Positions 49,480 to 59,716 of a stretch of 64,000 nt of DNA are shown in pieces (the stretch's first letter is position 1; each line of letters opens with the position of its first letter). This DNA is from Deltaproteobacteria bacterium (lineage in GTDB: Bacteria; Myxococcota_A; UBA9160; SZUA-336). The notes under the pieces are model-generated. The model made no database searches and had not been told where the DNA came from. It worked only from the letters and a program-made list of their open reading frames with translations. The stretch spans positions 28,680 through 92,679 of the forward strand of contig JAJDAK010000012.1 in the NCBI GenBank assembly GCA_029261895.1. The letters are read 5' to 3'. The position numbers and the translations under genes were made by a program.

Positions 49480-50306
49480 TCAATCTCCTTGGCCCGCGCG
49501 TGCGGGACCGTGCTTTCACGGGGTTGGTTCTCTAAAAATTCCACCACGGCATCCGCGATTTGATTCGCGACGCGCTTCCGATACGCCACACTCTCTAACT
49601 TCTGTTCCTCACCCGGATGCGTCAAAAAACCCACCTCCACCAAAGCGGCCGGCATATTCACGCCCATTAAGACCACGAACGGGGCTTGCTTCACACCACG
49701 ACTCGGACCCGGTAGTTTGCCCAACTTCCGCTGAATCGCCGCCGCAATTCGACTCGAGCCGCGCAAATGATCGGTCCGAATCAAGTCGCCAAGAATCGCC
49801 CCGACCACATCGCCCCCGTCACTCGCGGTTCCCTCCTGCTTAAAAACTTGGTTTTCCGTCATCGCGACACGACGAGCCTCGTCATCACTCGCGTCGAGCG
49901 AGAGAAAATACGTCTCGGATCCACGGGCTTGGGGGTCCGGCGCAGAGTTCGCATGGATGGATAAATACAGCGTCGCGCCCGAGCGATTGGCAAGTTCGGT
50001 CCGCTCGGAGAGTGACACGAAACGATCCTCTTTGCGTGTAAAGGCAGACTCGATATCGCGGGATTTCAACGCATCGCCCAGCGCACGCGCCACTTTGAGC
50101 ACCACGGCCTTCTCGTATCGCCCGGAATGCCCCTTCGCGCCGTAGTCCGTGCCGCCATGGCCCGGGTCGATCACGACCGCAGGTTCCCCAGTAGCGGCCA
50201 ACGGAACCAAGAACGCCAGCATGAGAAACGCCTTGCGCCAACCTCTGGCCCCAGCTGTGGATGGGTCATCTCCGAGCGGATGGCCCTCAATTCGTTCGTG
50301 TCGCAT
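49476..50306 (-). CDS. N-acetylmuramoyl-L-alanine amidase (Amidase_3)
   Basis: [57 protein letters not shown]. Confidence 0.94.
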   Translation of the reverse strand: MRHERIEGHPLGDDPSTAGARGWRKAFLMLAFLVPLAATGEPAVVIDPGHGGTDYGAKGHSGRYEKAVVLKVARALGDALKSRDIESAFTRKEDRFVSLSERTELANRSGATLYLSIHANSAPDPQARGSETYFLSLDASDDEARRVAMTENQVFKQEGTASDGGDVVGAILGDLIRTDHLRGSSRIAAAIQRKLGKLPGPSRGVKQAPFVVLMGVNMPAALVEVGFLTHPGEEQKLESVAYRKRVANQIADAVVEFLENQPRESTVPHARAKEID

Positions 50307-50403
50307 AGTGTCTGTCCGCGCCCCCGTTCCGGCAAGCGAGCGTAGCAGCGTCCCCCCGCATCCTCTACCCTGCCGACGACGTCGCATACGCCGCTATTCA
50401 GAT

Positions 50404-51774
50404 ATGGTGGCCGTACGAAGGGTGCCCATGGCGGTTGGAAACGAGAAGAAAGTTCGGATTTTGCGGGCCCTCATCCGCGACGAACCGGGTTTTCTGGGTC
50501 GCCTCGCGCAAACGATCGGCGAGTTCGGCGCGAATATCGGCGATATCGTGAAACTCCGCGCGGCAGGCGACTTCAACGTCCGCGAGTTCGAGCTCTATTT
50601 TGATAGCGACGAACAAATCGAGTTATTGCTACGACAGATCGAGTCGCTCGAAGGGATTGAAGTCGATCGAATCTATGATCCGGTCCTCGAAATTCACCGA
50701 GGCGGGAAGATTCGTATGCGAAGCACGGTGTTGGTTGAACGCATTGGCGACGTACGCAAGATCTACACACCCGGTGTGGCCAGCGTTTGCGAAGCGATTC
50801 ATCGGAATCCAGAACTGGTCTATGACTACACCGCGCTGGGTTCTTCGGTGGCGATCGTGACGAACGGCACCGCGATTCTTGGGCTCGGAAATATTGGCGT
50901 CCACGCCGGCCTTCCAGTGATGGAAGGAAAATCCGTTTTATTTGATCGCCTGGTGGGGCTCAGCGGCATTCCGATTCTGATTCCGACGCGCGATGTCAAC
51001 ACCTTGGTCGAAACTGTAATTCAGATCGCGCCCTCCTTCGGCGCGATCCAATTGGAAGATATCGCTGCACCCGAGTGTTTTGAGATTGAGCGACGCCTGA
51101 TTGAAGCATTGCCTATTCCGGTGATGCATGACGATCAACATGGAACCGCCGTCGTTGCACTCTCTGCGTTGATCAACGCGACCGAAGCCACCCAGCAAGA
51201 TCTACGGGACCTATCGATCGGATTGGTGGGCCTCGGCGCAGCGGGGATGGGCATCGCCCGTCTACTGGACGCCTACGGGGTCAAAGAGATTCTCGGCAGC
51301 GACGTTCGGAAGGACGCACACCATCGACTCGAAGAGCTCGGTGGCCGCCCGGTCGACCTAAATACACTGATGGCAGAAGCAAACGTCGTGATCGCACAAA
51401 CCGGGCGCCCCGGATTGATCGAACCGCAGCAGGTTCGTGAGGGACAGATCATTCTCGCGTTATCCAACCCCTACCCTGAGATTCAACCCAAAGCCGCGCT
51501 GCAAGCAGGCGCGGCTTTCGCCGCCGACGGTCGCTTCGTCAATAATGCGCTCGGTTTTCCGGGATTGTTCCGCGGTGCGCTCAACGCGCGCGCACGACGA
51601 ATTACACAGGAGATGAAGATCGCCGCGGCAAAAACCATCGCAAGTTTTGCCGAACCTGGCGAGCTGGTGCCCAGCCTCTTTCACCCCGATGTACACCACG
51701 CGGTCGCCGAAAGTGTGGAAGAGGCGGCCTACACGAGTCGTGCACTCGCAGCAGAGGATGAACCGCTGGTATGA
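50404..51774 (+). CDS. NAD(P)-dependent malic enzyme with N-terminal ACT domain
   Basis: N-terminal ACT-like IRDEPGFLGRLAQTIGEFGANIGDIVKL; malic domain YTPGVASVCEAIHRNPELVYDYT, PVMHDDQHGTAVVALSALINA. Confidence 0.92.
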   Translation: MVAVRRVPMAVGNEKKVRILRALIRDEPGFLGRLAQTIGEFGANIGDIVKLRAAGDFNVREFELYFDSDEQIELLLRQIESLEGIEVDRIYDPVLEIHRGGKIRMRSTVLVERIGDVRKIYTPGVASVCEAIHRNPELVYDYTALGSSVAIVTNGTAILGLGNIGVHAGLPVMEGKSVLFDRLVGLSGIPILIPTRDVNTLVETVIQIAPSFGAIQLEDIAAPECFEIERRLIEALPIPVMHDDQHGTAVVALSALINATEATQQDLRDLSIGLVGLGAAGMGIARLLDAYGVKEILGSDVRKDAHHRLEELGGRPVDLNTLMAEANVVIAQTGRPGLIEPQQVREGQIILALSNPYPEIQPKAALQAGAAFAADGRFVNNALGFPGLFRGALNARARRITQEMKIAAAKTIASFAEPGELVPSLFHPDVHHAVAESVEEAAYTSRALAAEDEPLV

Positions 51775-53096
51775 GATGGATGCGCCCTATCGCAGTTCTT
51801 CTTCTGCTCGGTGTTTGGCCCGATGCGTTCGCCGTCGCACAGGATGTCGCGGCGCGACATCCTGATCTCGATCTCACGGTTGAAGCACCCGCTCCTGAAA
51901 CGGTGATCGGCGACCCCGGGCAAATGGCATTCGTCGCCGGGCGCGCGCTGGCACATTTTGGCGAGTTTCAAACCTTCGACCTGGTCTTCGTACTGGATAC
52001 ATCGCAGAGCACATCCACTCCATCCGGGGCAGACATTGACGGTGATGGCGTGGTCGGCCATCGCCGCGGATCCAAGTATCTATCGATCCTGGGCGATATT
52101 CTTCCGCTGCCCAATAGTGACGGCGGCGACAGCATTCTCGCCGCAGAGATTGCGGCCGTGAAGATGATGCTCGATCAATTGGACCCGCGCACCACCCGGG
52201 TAGGAATCGTTTCTTTCGCAGGGGATCATGATTCCCTGCAGCCGGATGCCTTCACCGAAGTACCGCTCTCAACCGATTTCGAGAAGGTCAGGCGTGGACT
52301 CGACGATATTCTCGACCGTGGTCCGGCCGGCATGACGAATATGGTCTCGGCCGTGAACCGTGCGACGGTCGAACTTCTCGGAACGCAGAGCGCATACAGC
52401 GAAAAACGCGAGGGCGCCCGCAAGGTCATCCTCTTCCTCACCGACGGTGTGCCGACACTTCCATTTGAAAACTCGCGACTACAAAACGCGCGGATGGCAA
52501 TTTCAAAAGCGATGATGGCCGCCAAACACGACATTCGAATCGATACCTTCGCCATCGGCCCCAAGGCGCTTGAAGAGCCGGTTGTGGTTGTGGAAATGGC
52601 CCGGGTATCGCTTGGCGTCTTTACCCCCATTCTTGAACCCAAGAACCTGCGTGCGGTTTTCGAGCAGGTGGACTTAGCGGAAATCGAAGAACTGCGGATT
52701 CGGAACCGTAGTAATGACAAGCCCGCGATCTACCAAATCCAAAACCCGGACGGATCCTTCGCGGCGCTTGTTCCGGTCAAGGTAGGTCGCAACACACTGG
52801 AAGTGTTCGCTCGAACCACCAACGGTACCGAAGCAACGCGCACTGTGACCGTGCGCTATCTCGACAAAGCTGGCATTGCCGACCTGCCACCTCGATTGCT
52901 CGCTCAACGCAATCGACTGATGGAAAATCGACTGCTTGATCTACAACGCCGTCGCCTCGAAATTGAAACCGCGCGCGATGACGACCTGCGCAAAGACCTA
53001 CAGATTGAAATCGAAAAAGAGCGGGTGAAGGCTGAGAGGCGCGCAGATGAACTGCGACGGGATCTAGAGATCGAAGTCGACCCAGACGGCGACTAA
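51771..53096 (+). CDS. Exported VWA-domain protein with charged C-terminal helix
   Basis: Signal peptide; MIDAS DTSQS; ILFLTDGVPT; coiled-coil-like C-terminus. Confidence 0.88.
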   Translation: MRWMRPIAVLLLLGVWPDAFAVAQDVAARHPDLDLTVEAPAPETVIGDPGQMAFVAGRALAHFGEFQTFDLVFVLDTSQSTSTPSGADIDGDGVVGHRRGSKYLSILGDILPLPNSDGGDSILAAEIAAVKMMLDQLDPRTTRVGIVSFAGDHDSLQPDAFTEVPLSTDFEKVRRGLDDILDRGPAGMTNMVSAVNRATVELLGTQSAYSEKREGARKVILFLTDGVPTLPFENSRLQNARMAISKAMMAAKHDIRIDTFAIGPKALEEPVVVVEMARVSLGVFTPILEPKNLRAVFEQVDLAEIEELRIRNRSNDKPAIYQIQNPDGSFAALVPVKVGRNTLEVFARTTNGTEATRTVTVRYLDKAGIADLPPRLLAQRNRLMENRLLDLQRRRLEIETARDDDLRKDLQIEIEKERVKAERRADELRRDLEIEVDPDGD

Positions 53097-53605
53097 GCCG
53101 TCGCCTCCTGCTCGACGCGCGCGGGCTTTTGCTCTTTTCGCGTCTCGGAGCGTTTCCGCTTCAATTTTTCGCGCGCCGCCTGGTACTTCGTATACGCCTT
53201 CGGCCGCTTCCGCTTCACCCAATCGATCATCTCTGTCGGATTGGTAAAACGATACTTCCAAGCCGACTCCTTGGTGGTCTTCTCACACTCGTTCCACGAG
53301 AAGTCGGAACAGATCTTCGGCCGCTCTTCGTAGATGCCACAGGTGGCTTCTTCGCTGAGATGCTCACAGACCGTTTCAAACTCAAGATACCAATCGCCTT
53401 CCCAGTCGATGTACACCGACACCCCGCGATGCGTGAGATACCAGCAGGTATTCTCATAATCGGTAAAAGAACTGGGATCATCGATCTCGAGCGCAAGATA
53501 CTTACAACACGCACCGCATTCATGGCACGGGTGCTGATTCGGTAGCTGTAGTTGAGGGAGCTCGAGCGTACCGATCCCGTTCACACCATTCGACTTGTTG
53601 GCCAA
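53093..53605 (-). CDS. YkgJ-family cysteine cluster protein
   Basis: CHECGACCKYLALEIDDPSS, CEHLSEEATCGIYEERPKICSDF. Confidence 0.88.
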   Translation of the reverse strand: MANKSNGVNGIGTLELPQLQLPNQHPCHECGACCKYLALEIDDPSSFTDYENTCWYLTHRGVSVYIDWEGDWYLEFETVCEHLSEEATCGIYEERPKICSDFSWNECEKTTKESAWKYRFTNPTEMIDWVKRKRPKAYTKYQAAREKLKRKRSETRKEQKPARVEQEATA

Positions 53606-53658
53606 GAGATTCCCCTTCTACTGCGTTTGCTCTTCTACCGTATTTGGGCGCGCTGAGA

Positions 53659-54516
53659 CTAGCTTGTTTTTTCGCAACCGACCCGGGGTCGACCCCAAAA
53701 GACTTCCGGGAGATCGAGATCGACAAAATGCTGAACGCGTTCGTAGCGTTCGCTCGCGCGCTTCGACCAATCACCCGACACCTCATGCACTGCACGCAAG
53801 CGTTCATCGACCGTCATATAACCCACTTCCGCGGGGTGATGAACCGCACCTCGACTTGAAAGCCGACGCCCCAATTCAGCGCCGAACTGCTGCTCCAAGC
53901 CGATCGCCGCTTGCACGCGTACCGCATTGCGCCGAAGGTCGGTCTCAAGCAGCCGCACCCCTAGCCACGCCATCAAAATCTCCGTCCAGCTCCGCACATC
54001 GAGGGGGCCTCGCGCCAACTCCGCTGTATCCAAGTCCCCCGGATTCGTCGATGCAGCACGAATCAACGCTACCTCACCCGCCGCCTCGGCCTTTTCTAGC
54101 CGTTGAAGCCAGGCGCGGCGCGCACGCTTCGACCGCCAGCGCTCCCAGTAATCCACCACGGTCATCCATCCGGACGGCGCGGGTTCCACCAGAGCCGGAT
54201 CCGGCTCTGCATCTGCGAGGCGCGCACGCAGTCTTTCCCATCCATGCGCATTCATCGCAATCCGACCATGGTGCAACGTAATCCACACCTCGGGGCACGC
54301 TTTGGTTTGGAGCTTCAAGCCACACCAGAGCGTCTCCATCGACTTCTCGAGAGGCATTTCTAGACGTGACCAGATGAACGGCATCGCGATACCATTCAAC
54401 GGCTCCGCAAACGCGGCAAACGTCTGGCATGGATACACTGAATCAGGCGCACTCGTCGTTGGATACGACGGATCGGGTACAGCACCCAAGTCCCCTTCAG
54501 CCCCAGCCAAGCTCAT
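53659..54516 (-). CDS. Hypothetical protein
   Basis: 285-aa ORF with normal composition, positioned between coding genes; no recognised domain. Confidence 0.55.
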   Translation of the reverse strand: MSLAGAEGDLGAVPDPSYPTTSAPDSVYPCQTFAAFAEPLNGIAMPFIWSRLEMPLEKSMETLWCGLKLQTKACPEVWITLHHGRIAMNAHGWERLRARLADAEPDPALVEPAPSGWMTVVDYWERWRSKRARRAWLQRLEKAEAAGEVALIRAASTNPGDLDTAELARGPLDVRSWTEILMAWLGVRLLETDLRRNAVRVQAAIGLEQQFGAELGRRLSSRGAVHHPAEVGYMTVDERLRAVHEVSGDWSKRASERYERVQHFVDLDLPEVFWGRPRVGCEKTS

Positions 54517-54561
54517 AAGGCTGAGTGTAGGACTTGTTGCGAATCTTAGCCGGTGATCTGA

Positions 54562-55251
54562 CTAGCGTTCAGCGACGGAAGTCGCCGGGAAACCCGTTTC
54601 GACACGAAAGTGATCGCTCTCGTTGAAGAGCTCGATCGGCTGCCAGTCTCCGACCTCGGACAATCGCACCATTGCGGACGTCACGACGCCCGTCGGATCC
54701 AGAACAAACGGATCGCTGCGATCGCCACCTTCAAACCAAAGCGTAACCATATGGTGCTGGCCGCTACCGTCTTCCACGACAATCGCACGAAAGATCTCAT
54801 GCCCGCTAAAGCCGAGCTTCCGCAGGGTTTGAAACGTCAGTAGATCTAAACCGTCGCAGTCATCGCCACCGGTCCGAATCACTTCGCCAAGCGTAGCCCA
54901 ATGATCACTTTCGCCATCGGGGCGATAGTGCTTGCGGCTCTGACCTTGAACCCAGGCCACAGTATCGGCCGCGACCTCGCGACGTAGCTCCTGCGAAAAA
55001 CTCGAGTATGCCAACGCGAGATCGGTGGGGCCGTCATTAGGACCCGCTTTCGCGTCAGGCGCAGCATCAGCCGCGTGACGCTCCTGCCAATTGTCCACCT
55101 TATGAGTCCAAGGATCCGAGCTCGGAGCCGGGGCGAAGAAATTGAGCGAGTTTCGAGGTAGTAAAGGCGCGTTAGCGCAGGACAGCAAGAACCCTGCGAG
55201 AAGCGCGATGCGAATTCCGAGGCTGCGCACGATGGTCGTCCTCTCTTCCAC
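54562..55251 (-). CDS. Transglutaminase-like exported protein (paralogue of 39133-39801)
   Basis: DDCDGLDLLTFQTLRKLGF, HHMVTLWFEGGDRSDPFVLDPTG; N-terminal signal/lipobox-like FLLSCA. Confidence 0.75.
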   Translation of the reverse strand: MEERTTIVRSLGIRIALLAGFLLSCANAPLLPRNSLNFFAPAPSSDPWTHKVDNWQERHAADAAPDAKAGPNDGPTDLALAYSSFSQELRREVAADTVAWVQGQSRKHYRPDGESDHWATLGEVIRTGGDDCDGLDLLTFQTLRKLGFSGHEIFRAIVVEDGSGQHHMVTLWFEGGDRSDPFVLDPTGVVTSAMVRLSEVGDWQPIELFNESDHFRVETGFPATSVAER

Positions 55252-55403
55252 TTTGAGCCAGCCCCTCCGGAAGAGAAAATCGGTAATGACGGTTTGCGAC
55301 TTGAGGGTAAATACACCCGCAACAATGGCCAGAAATCTGCCGATCGATTGACCGTTGAAGACATACGAGGACGGGAGCTGACAGGAAGGTCAGCAGGAAG
55401 GCT

Positions 55404-56033
55404 CTAAGCCACGCGGATAGAACTCAAAAACAGGTCTTCAGCTTCGCGCCAAAGCCGTTCGAGGTCCAAACTGGGCAAGAACACCTTACGCATGTGCAAA
55501 CCGTCGAGTGTTGACGTGAAATTGATCGCCGTGGCCTCGGCATCAACGGGCCGGATGGCCCCTTCTTCAATACCCCGATGGATCTGCGCTGCCATCACCT
55601 GGGTGAGAATCAGATAGCCATCACGAAACTTGGCGCGGATCGGCTCATCGCGGGTCGCATGGGCGAGGTACTCCAGGCGCAACTCCGCCAGCGGTAGGTT
55701 TTCCTTCACCAGTTGTTGGAATAGGCGGCTCACCGCGAGAATGCCATCGACTCCGCTCTCGACCCGTTCGATCGCGCTGCCCTGGGAGGCGAACTGACCG
55801 ATGGTCTGATCCATCAGCGCGAGGAAGACGTCTCGCTTACCTCGATAATACCAATAGATCGCACCCTTCGATACGCCCGCGCGTTCGGCAATCTGGTCCA
55901 TCGTGGTGTCGTGATAACCACCTTCGATAAAGCATTGCATTGCGCCCGCGAGAATCTGCTCACGGCGTGCATCTGCAGCGACGCTCAACCCTTGCGTCGC
56001 CCTCTTAGAATCCCCTGCGCTTTCCCTAGCCAC
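55404..56033 (-). CDS. TetR-family transcriptional regulator
   Basis: REQILAGAMQCFIEGGYHDTTMDQIAERAGVSKGAIYWYYRGKRDVFLALM; GTG start inferred at 56033. Confidence 0.92.
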   Translation of the reverse strand: MARESAGDSKRATQGLSVAADARREQILAGAMQCFIEGGYHDTTMDQIAERAGVSKGAIYWYYRGKRDVFLALMDQTIGQFASQGSAIERVESGVDGILAVSRLFQQLVKENLPLAELRLEYLAHATRDEPIRAKFRDGYLILTQVMAAQIHRGIEEGAIRPVDAEATAINFTSTLDGLHMRKVFLPSLDLERLWREAEDLFLSSIRVA

Positions 56034-56058
56034 TTGACCCAACAGTTTACGCCTCCAA

Positions 56059-56077
56059 AGGACTTCCCAAAAGTCCT
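56059..56077. promoter_or_regulatory. Palindrome AGGACTT-cccaa-AAGTCCT, candidate TetR operator
   Basis: 7-bp perfect arms in the intergenic region between the divergent TetR and VOC genes. Confidence 0.5.
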
Positions 56078-56146
56078 CTATCCATCCAGAGGGAGTGGTC
56101 AGATCAGCCCAAAAAGTGTGACGTATACTGGCCTGGCAAGGAGATA

Positions 56147-56527
56147 TTGATGATTGCTGATCGGTTACACCATGTCTCGATCTCGGTCCAAGACATCGAC
56201 CGCGCGCGCAACTTCTACGGTAAGCTGCTGGGTCTGAAAGAAATCGAACGCCCCGACTTCCCGTTCCCAGGTGCCTGGTATCAGGCAGGCGCCTGCCAGA
56301 TCCATCTGATCGTCGCACCCCAGGGGGTCGACGTTGGCCGCGTACCGGCTCAGCTGAGTCCACTCGCCCCACATACCGCGTTTCGGGTCGAGAACTATCA
56401 GCAGACCGTCGAAGGACTCCGCGATCTTGGTCTCGAGGTCATGGAGACCCGCGCGGAGGTCGGTCAGATCTGGGTTCAGGACCCAGACGGCAACGTACTG
56501 GAGTTCATCGCGCCTGCTCAGTCCTGA
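56147..56527 (+). CDS. VOC/glyoxalase-family protein
   Basis: LHHVSISVQDIDRARNFYGKLLGLKE...IWVQDPDGNVLEFIAP. Confidence 0.92.
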   Translation: MMIADRLHHVSISVQDIDRARNFYGKLLGLKEIERPDFPFPGAWYQAGACQIHLIVAPQGVDVGRVPAQLSPLAPHTAFRVENYQQTVEGLRDLGLEVMETRAEVGQIWVQDPDGNVLEFIAPAQS

Positions 56528-56560
56528 CATTTCCGCGACGGGTGATAGTTTCTTCGCGCC

Positions 56561-59500
56561 ATGAGTTCGCACGACGCCAAGAAGCCCTATCCGGAGGTTC
56601 CGCCTCAAGCACGATTTCCTGAAATCGAAAAGCGAGTCCTCGAGTTCTGGAAAGCAGAGAAGATCTTTGCGGAGTCGGTCGCGGGGCGGCCGGAGTCGAA
56701 CGAATATGTGTTCTACGACGGACCCCCGTTCGCAAACGGGCTTCCCCACTACGGCCATCTACTGACCGGTTACGTGAAGGACATCGTGCCGCGCTACCAG
56801 ACCTTGCGTGGCCGCCGCGTTGAGCGCCGTTTCGGTTGGGACTGTCACGGACTACCCGCCGAAATGGAAGCCGAGAAAAAATTAGAAATTTCCGGCCGCG
56901 CAAAGATCATGGACTACGGCATCGACCGCTTCAACGACACATGCCGCACGTCGGTGCAAAAGTACACCCAGGAGTGGGAAAACTACGTCACGCGTCAGGC
57001 GCGTTGGGTGGATTTCGAGAACGACTACAAGACCATGGACGTCTCCTACATGGAGAGCGTGATGTGGGCGTTCAAAGAGCTCCATCGCAAAGGACTCATC
57101 TACGAAGGCTATCGGGTCATGCCTTACTCGTGGGCGGCAGAAACACCGCTTTCGAATTTCGAGACCCGCCTCGACGACTCCTATCGCGAAAAACAAGATC
57201 CTGCGATTACCGTGCGCTTCGAGCTCGAAGCAACAGCGGACGACCCTCATCCGCTCGGTGTCTGGGTCTGGACCACAACGCCGTGGACGCTGCCTTCCAA
57301 TCTCGCGCTCGCCGTCGGGCCCGAGATCGAGTACGCCATCTATCGCGCAGACGGTCAGCGCTTCGTTATCGGCGCCGCAGCCGCCGAAAAATATCAAAAG
57401 GAAATCGGCGACGCGGAACGTGTCGGTACACTCCAAGGCCAAGCGCTCGTCGGTCGCAGCTACCGTCCGCTTTTTCCGTTCTTTGCCGACAATCCAAAGA
57501 GCTTCGTCGTGCTCGGTGCAGACTTCGTCAACACCGAAGAAGGCACGGGCATCGTCCACCTGGCACCGGGCTTTGGCGAAGACGATATGAGCGTCTGCAA
57601 CGCAGCTGAAATTCCCGTGGTTTGCCCGGTCGATGACGGCGGGAAATTCACTGAACCGGTGTCGACCTACGTGGGTCAACACGTCTTCGATGCCAATAAG
57701 CCGATCATTCGCGAACTCAAGGAACGCAGCGTTCTCATTCGGCATGAAACCTATTTGCACAATTACCCGCATTGTTGGCGTACGGGTACACCACTGATTT
57801 ACAAAGCCATGTCATCCTGGTTCGTGCGTGTAACCGATTTCCGTGAGCGCATGGTGGAATTGAATCAGCAGATTCGTTGGGTTCCAGAACATATTCGCGA
57901 CGGCCTTTTCGGAAACTGGCTCGAAGGGGCGCGCGACTGGTCCATTAGTCGCAATCGTTTCTGGGGCGCGCCGATTCCGGTTTGGCGCAGCGACAATCCT
58001 GAATACCCCCGCATCGACGTTTACGGCAGCATTGAAGAACTCGAAGCCGACTTCGGTGTACGACTCGATAACCTGCATCGCCCGTACATCGATGAGCTCG
58101 TGCGTCCGAATCCGGATGATCCCAGTGGCAAGAGCCAAATGCGGCGCGTATCCGATGTATTGGATTGCTGGTTTGAGTCGGGTTCGATGCCGTTTGCCCA
58201 GGTCCACTACCCGTTCGAAAATCGCGAATGGTTTGAGAATCACTTCCCCGCGGATTTCATCACAGAGTATCTCGCCCAAACCCGTGGCTGGTTCTATACG
58301 CTGATGGTGCTCTCCACTGCACTTTTTGACCGTCCGCCGTTTTTAAACTGTGTCTGCCACGGCGTCGTTCTCGACGAAACCGGCCAGAAGCTTTCCAAGC
58401 GTTTGCAAAATTATCCTAGCCCTGAAGAAATGTTTGAAACCTACGGAGCCGATGCGCTGCGTTGGTTTCTGGTCGCGTCGCCAATTCTTCGCGGCAATGA
58501 TTTGCAGATCGATCGTGAAGGCCACGGAATTCGCGAGGTCGTTCGATTGGTGCTCAATCCGATCTGGAACGCGTATTCGTTCTTTTGCCTCTATGCGAAC
58601 TCGGAAAATATTCGCGCGACATTCCGCACGGATTCGCCCCATGTCTTGGATCGTTACATCCTGAGCAAAGTGGGTGATCTGGTACAGGCGGTCGAGGATC
58701 GGATGGAGGTCTATGACCTTCCTGGCGTGTGCACCGAGATCACTGCGTTCGTCGACGCGCTCAATAACTGGTACATCCGTCGGAGTCGCGATCGATTCTG
58801 GCGACACGACGAAGCCGAAGAAACACAGAACGCGTACGACACTCTCTACACCGCACTCGTCACGCTGCTCAAGGTCTCAAGTCCATTTTTGCCGCTGATT
58901 GGCGAAGAAATCTACCGCGGACTCACGGACGAACGTTCGGTGCACCTCTGTGAATGGCCAGATGCCAAAGAACTTCCCCGCGACCAAGACTTGGTTACGA
59001 CCATGGACCGCGTGCGAGATGTCTGTTCTACCGGTCTCGCGGTTCGACGCGAGCACGATGTACGCGTGCGCCAGCCGCTTCGTAAATTGACCGTCGCTGG
59101 TGCAAATCTAGACGGTCTTAAGCCGTTTTTGGAATTGATTCTGGACGAAGTCAACGTCAAGGAAGTCGAACTCTCTCTGGACATTGAACGCTATGCCGCG
59201 TTCAAGCTCCAAGTGAACGCCCGAGAATTGGGCAAGAAGCTTGGCGGAAAAATGCAGGACGTAATTCGTGCGTCAAAATCGGGCGAATGGCGGCAGCTTG
59301 ACGACGGTACCGTTGAACTCGCGGGTATTACACTCGAGCCCGGTGAATACGAGCTTCTGGTCGACGCCAAAGAAGGCATTGCCTGCCGAGCACTCGGAAC
59401 GAACGACGCGATCGTGATCCTTGATCTCGAACTTGATCAAGGCCTAGAGCAGGAAGGTCGCGCACGCGATCTCATCCGCGTAATCCAACAGGCGCGCAAA

Positions 59501-59716
59501 GAAGCCGACCTTCATGTCTCCGATCGCATTCACCTCGTCCTCGCGCTACCGGCGGAGTGGAAGCAGGCGGCAGAGGCATATCGTGAGACGATCGCCGAGC
59601 AGACGCTTGCACTTCAGCTCGAACTCAGCGGCGACGTCGCCGGCAACAACCGCTTCGTCCATCAGGCAAAGCTCGGCAACGATTCCGTTGAAGTCGGACT
59701 GTCTAAAGCGACTTAG
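56561..59716 (+). CDS. ileS: Isoleucyl-tRNA synthetase
   Basis: YDGPPFANGLPHYGHLLTGYVKD, FGWDCHGLPAE, GVVLDETGQKLSKRLQNYPSP; 1051 aa. Confidence 0.97.
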   Translation: MSSHDAKKPYPEVPPQARFPEIEKRVLEFWKAEKIFAESVAGRPESNEYVFYDGPPFANGLPHYGHLLTGYVKDIVPRYQTLRGRRVERRFGWDCHGLPAEMEAEKKLEISGRAKIMDYGIDRFNDTCRTSVQKYTQEWENYVTRQARWVDFENDYKTMDVSYMESVMWAFKELHRKGLIYEGYRVMPYSWAAETPLSNFETRLDDSYREKQDPAITVRFELEATADDPHPLGVWVWTTTPWTLPSNLALAVGPEIEYAIYRADGQRFVIGAAAAEKYQKEIGDAERVGTLQGQALVGRSYRPLFPFFADNPKSFVVLGADFVNTEEGTGIVHLAPGFGEDDMSVCNAAEIPVVCPVDDGGKFTEPVSTYVGQHVFDANKPIIRELKERSVLIRHETYLHNYPHCWRTGTPLIYKAMSSWFVRVTDFRERMVELNQQIRWVPEHIRDGLFGNWLEGARDWSISRNRFWGAPIPVWRSDNPEYPRIDVYGSIEELEADFGVRLDNLHRPYIDELVRPNPDDPSGKSQMRRVSDVLDCWFESGSMPFAQVHYPFENREWFENHFPADFITEYLAQTRGWFYTLMVLSTALFDRPPFLNCVCHGVVLDETGQKLSKRLQNYPSPEEMFETYGADALRWFLVASPILRGNDLQIDREGHGIREVVRLVLNPIWNAYSFFCLYANSENIRATFRTDSPHVLDRYILSKVGDLVQAVEDRMEVYDLPGVCTEITAFVDALNNWYIRRSRDRFWRHDEAEETQNAYDTLYTALVTLLKVSSPFLPLIGEEIYRGLTDERSVHLCEWPDAKELPRDQDLVTTMDRVRDVCSTGLAVRREHDVRVRQPLRKLTVAGANLDGLKPFLELILDEVNVKEVELSLDIERYAAFKLQVNARELGKKLGGKMQDVIRASKSGEWRQLDDGTVELAGITLEPGEYELLVDAKEGIACRALGTNDAIVILDLELDQGLEQEGRARDLIRVIQQARKEADLHVSDRIHLVLALPAEWKQAAEAYRETIAEQTLALQLELSGDVAGNNRFVHQAKLGNDSVEVGLSKAT

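Noticed and set aside
53595-54281. ORF 53595-54281 (+)
   Set aside because: Pro/Ser/Arg-rich shadow translation opposite the 53659-54516 ORF.
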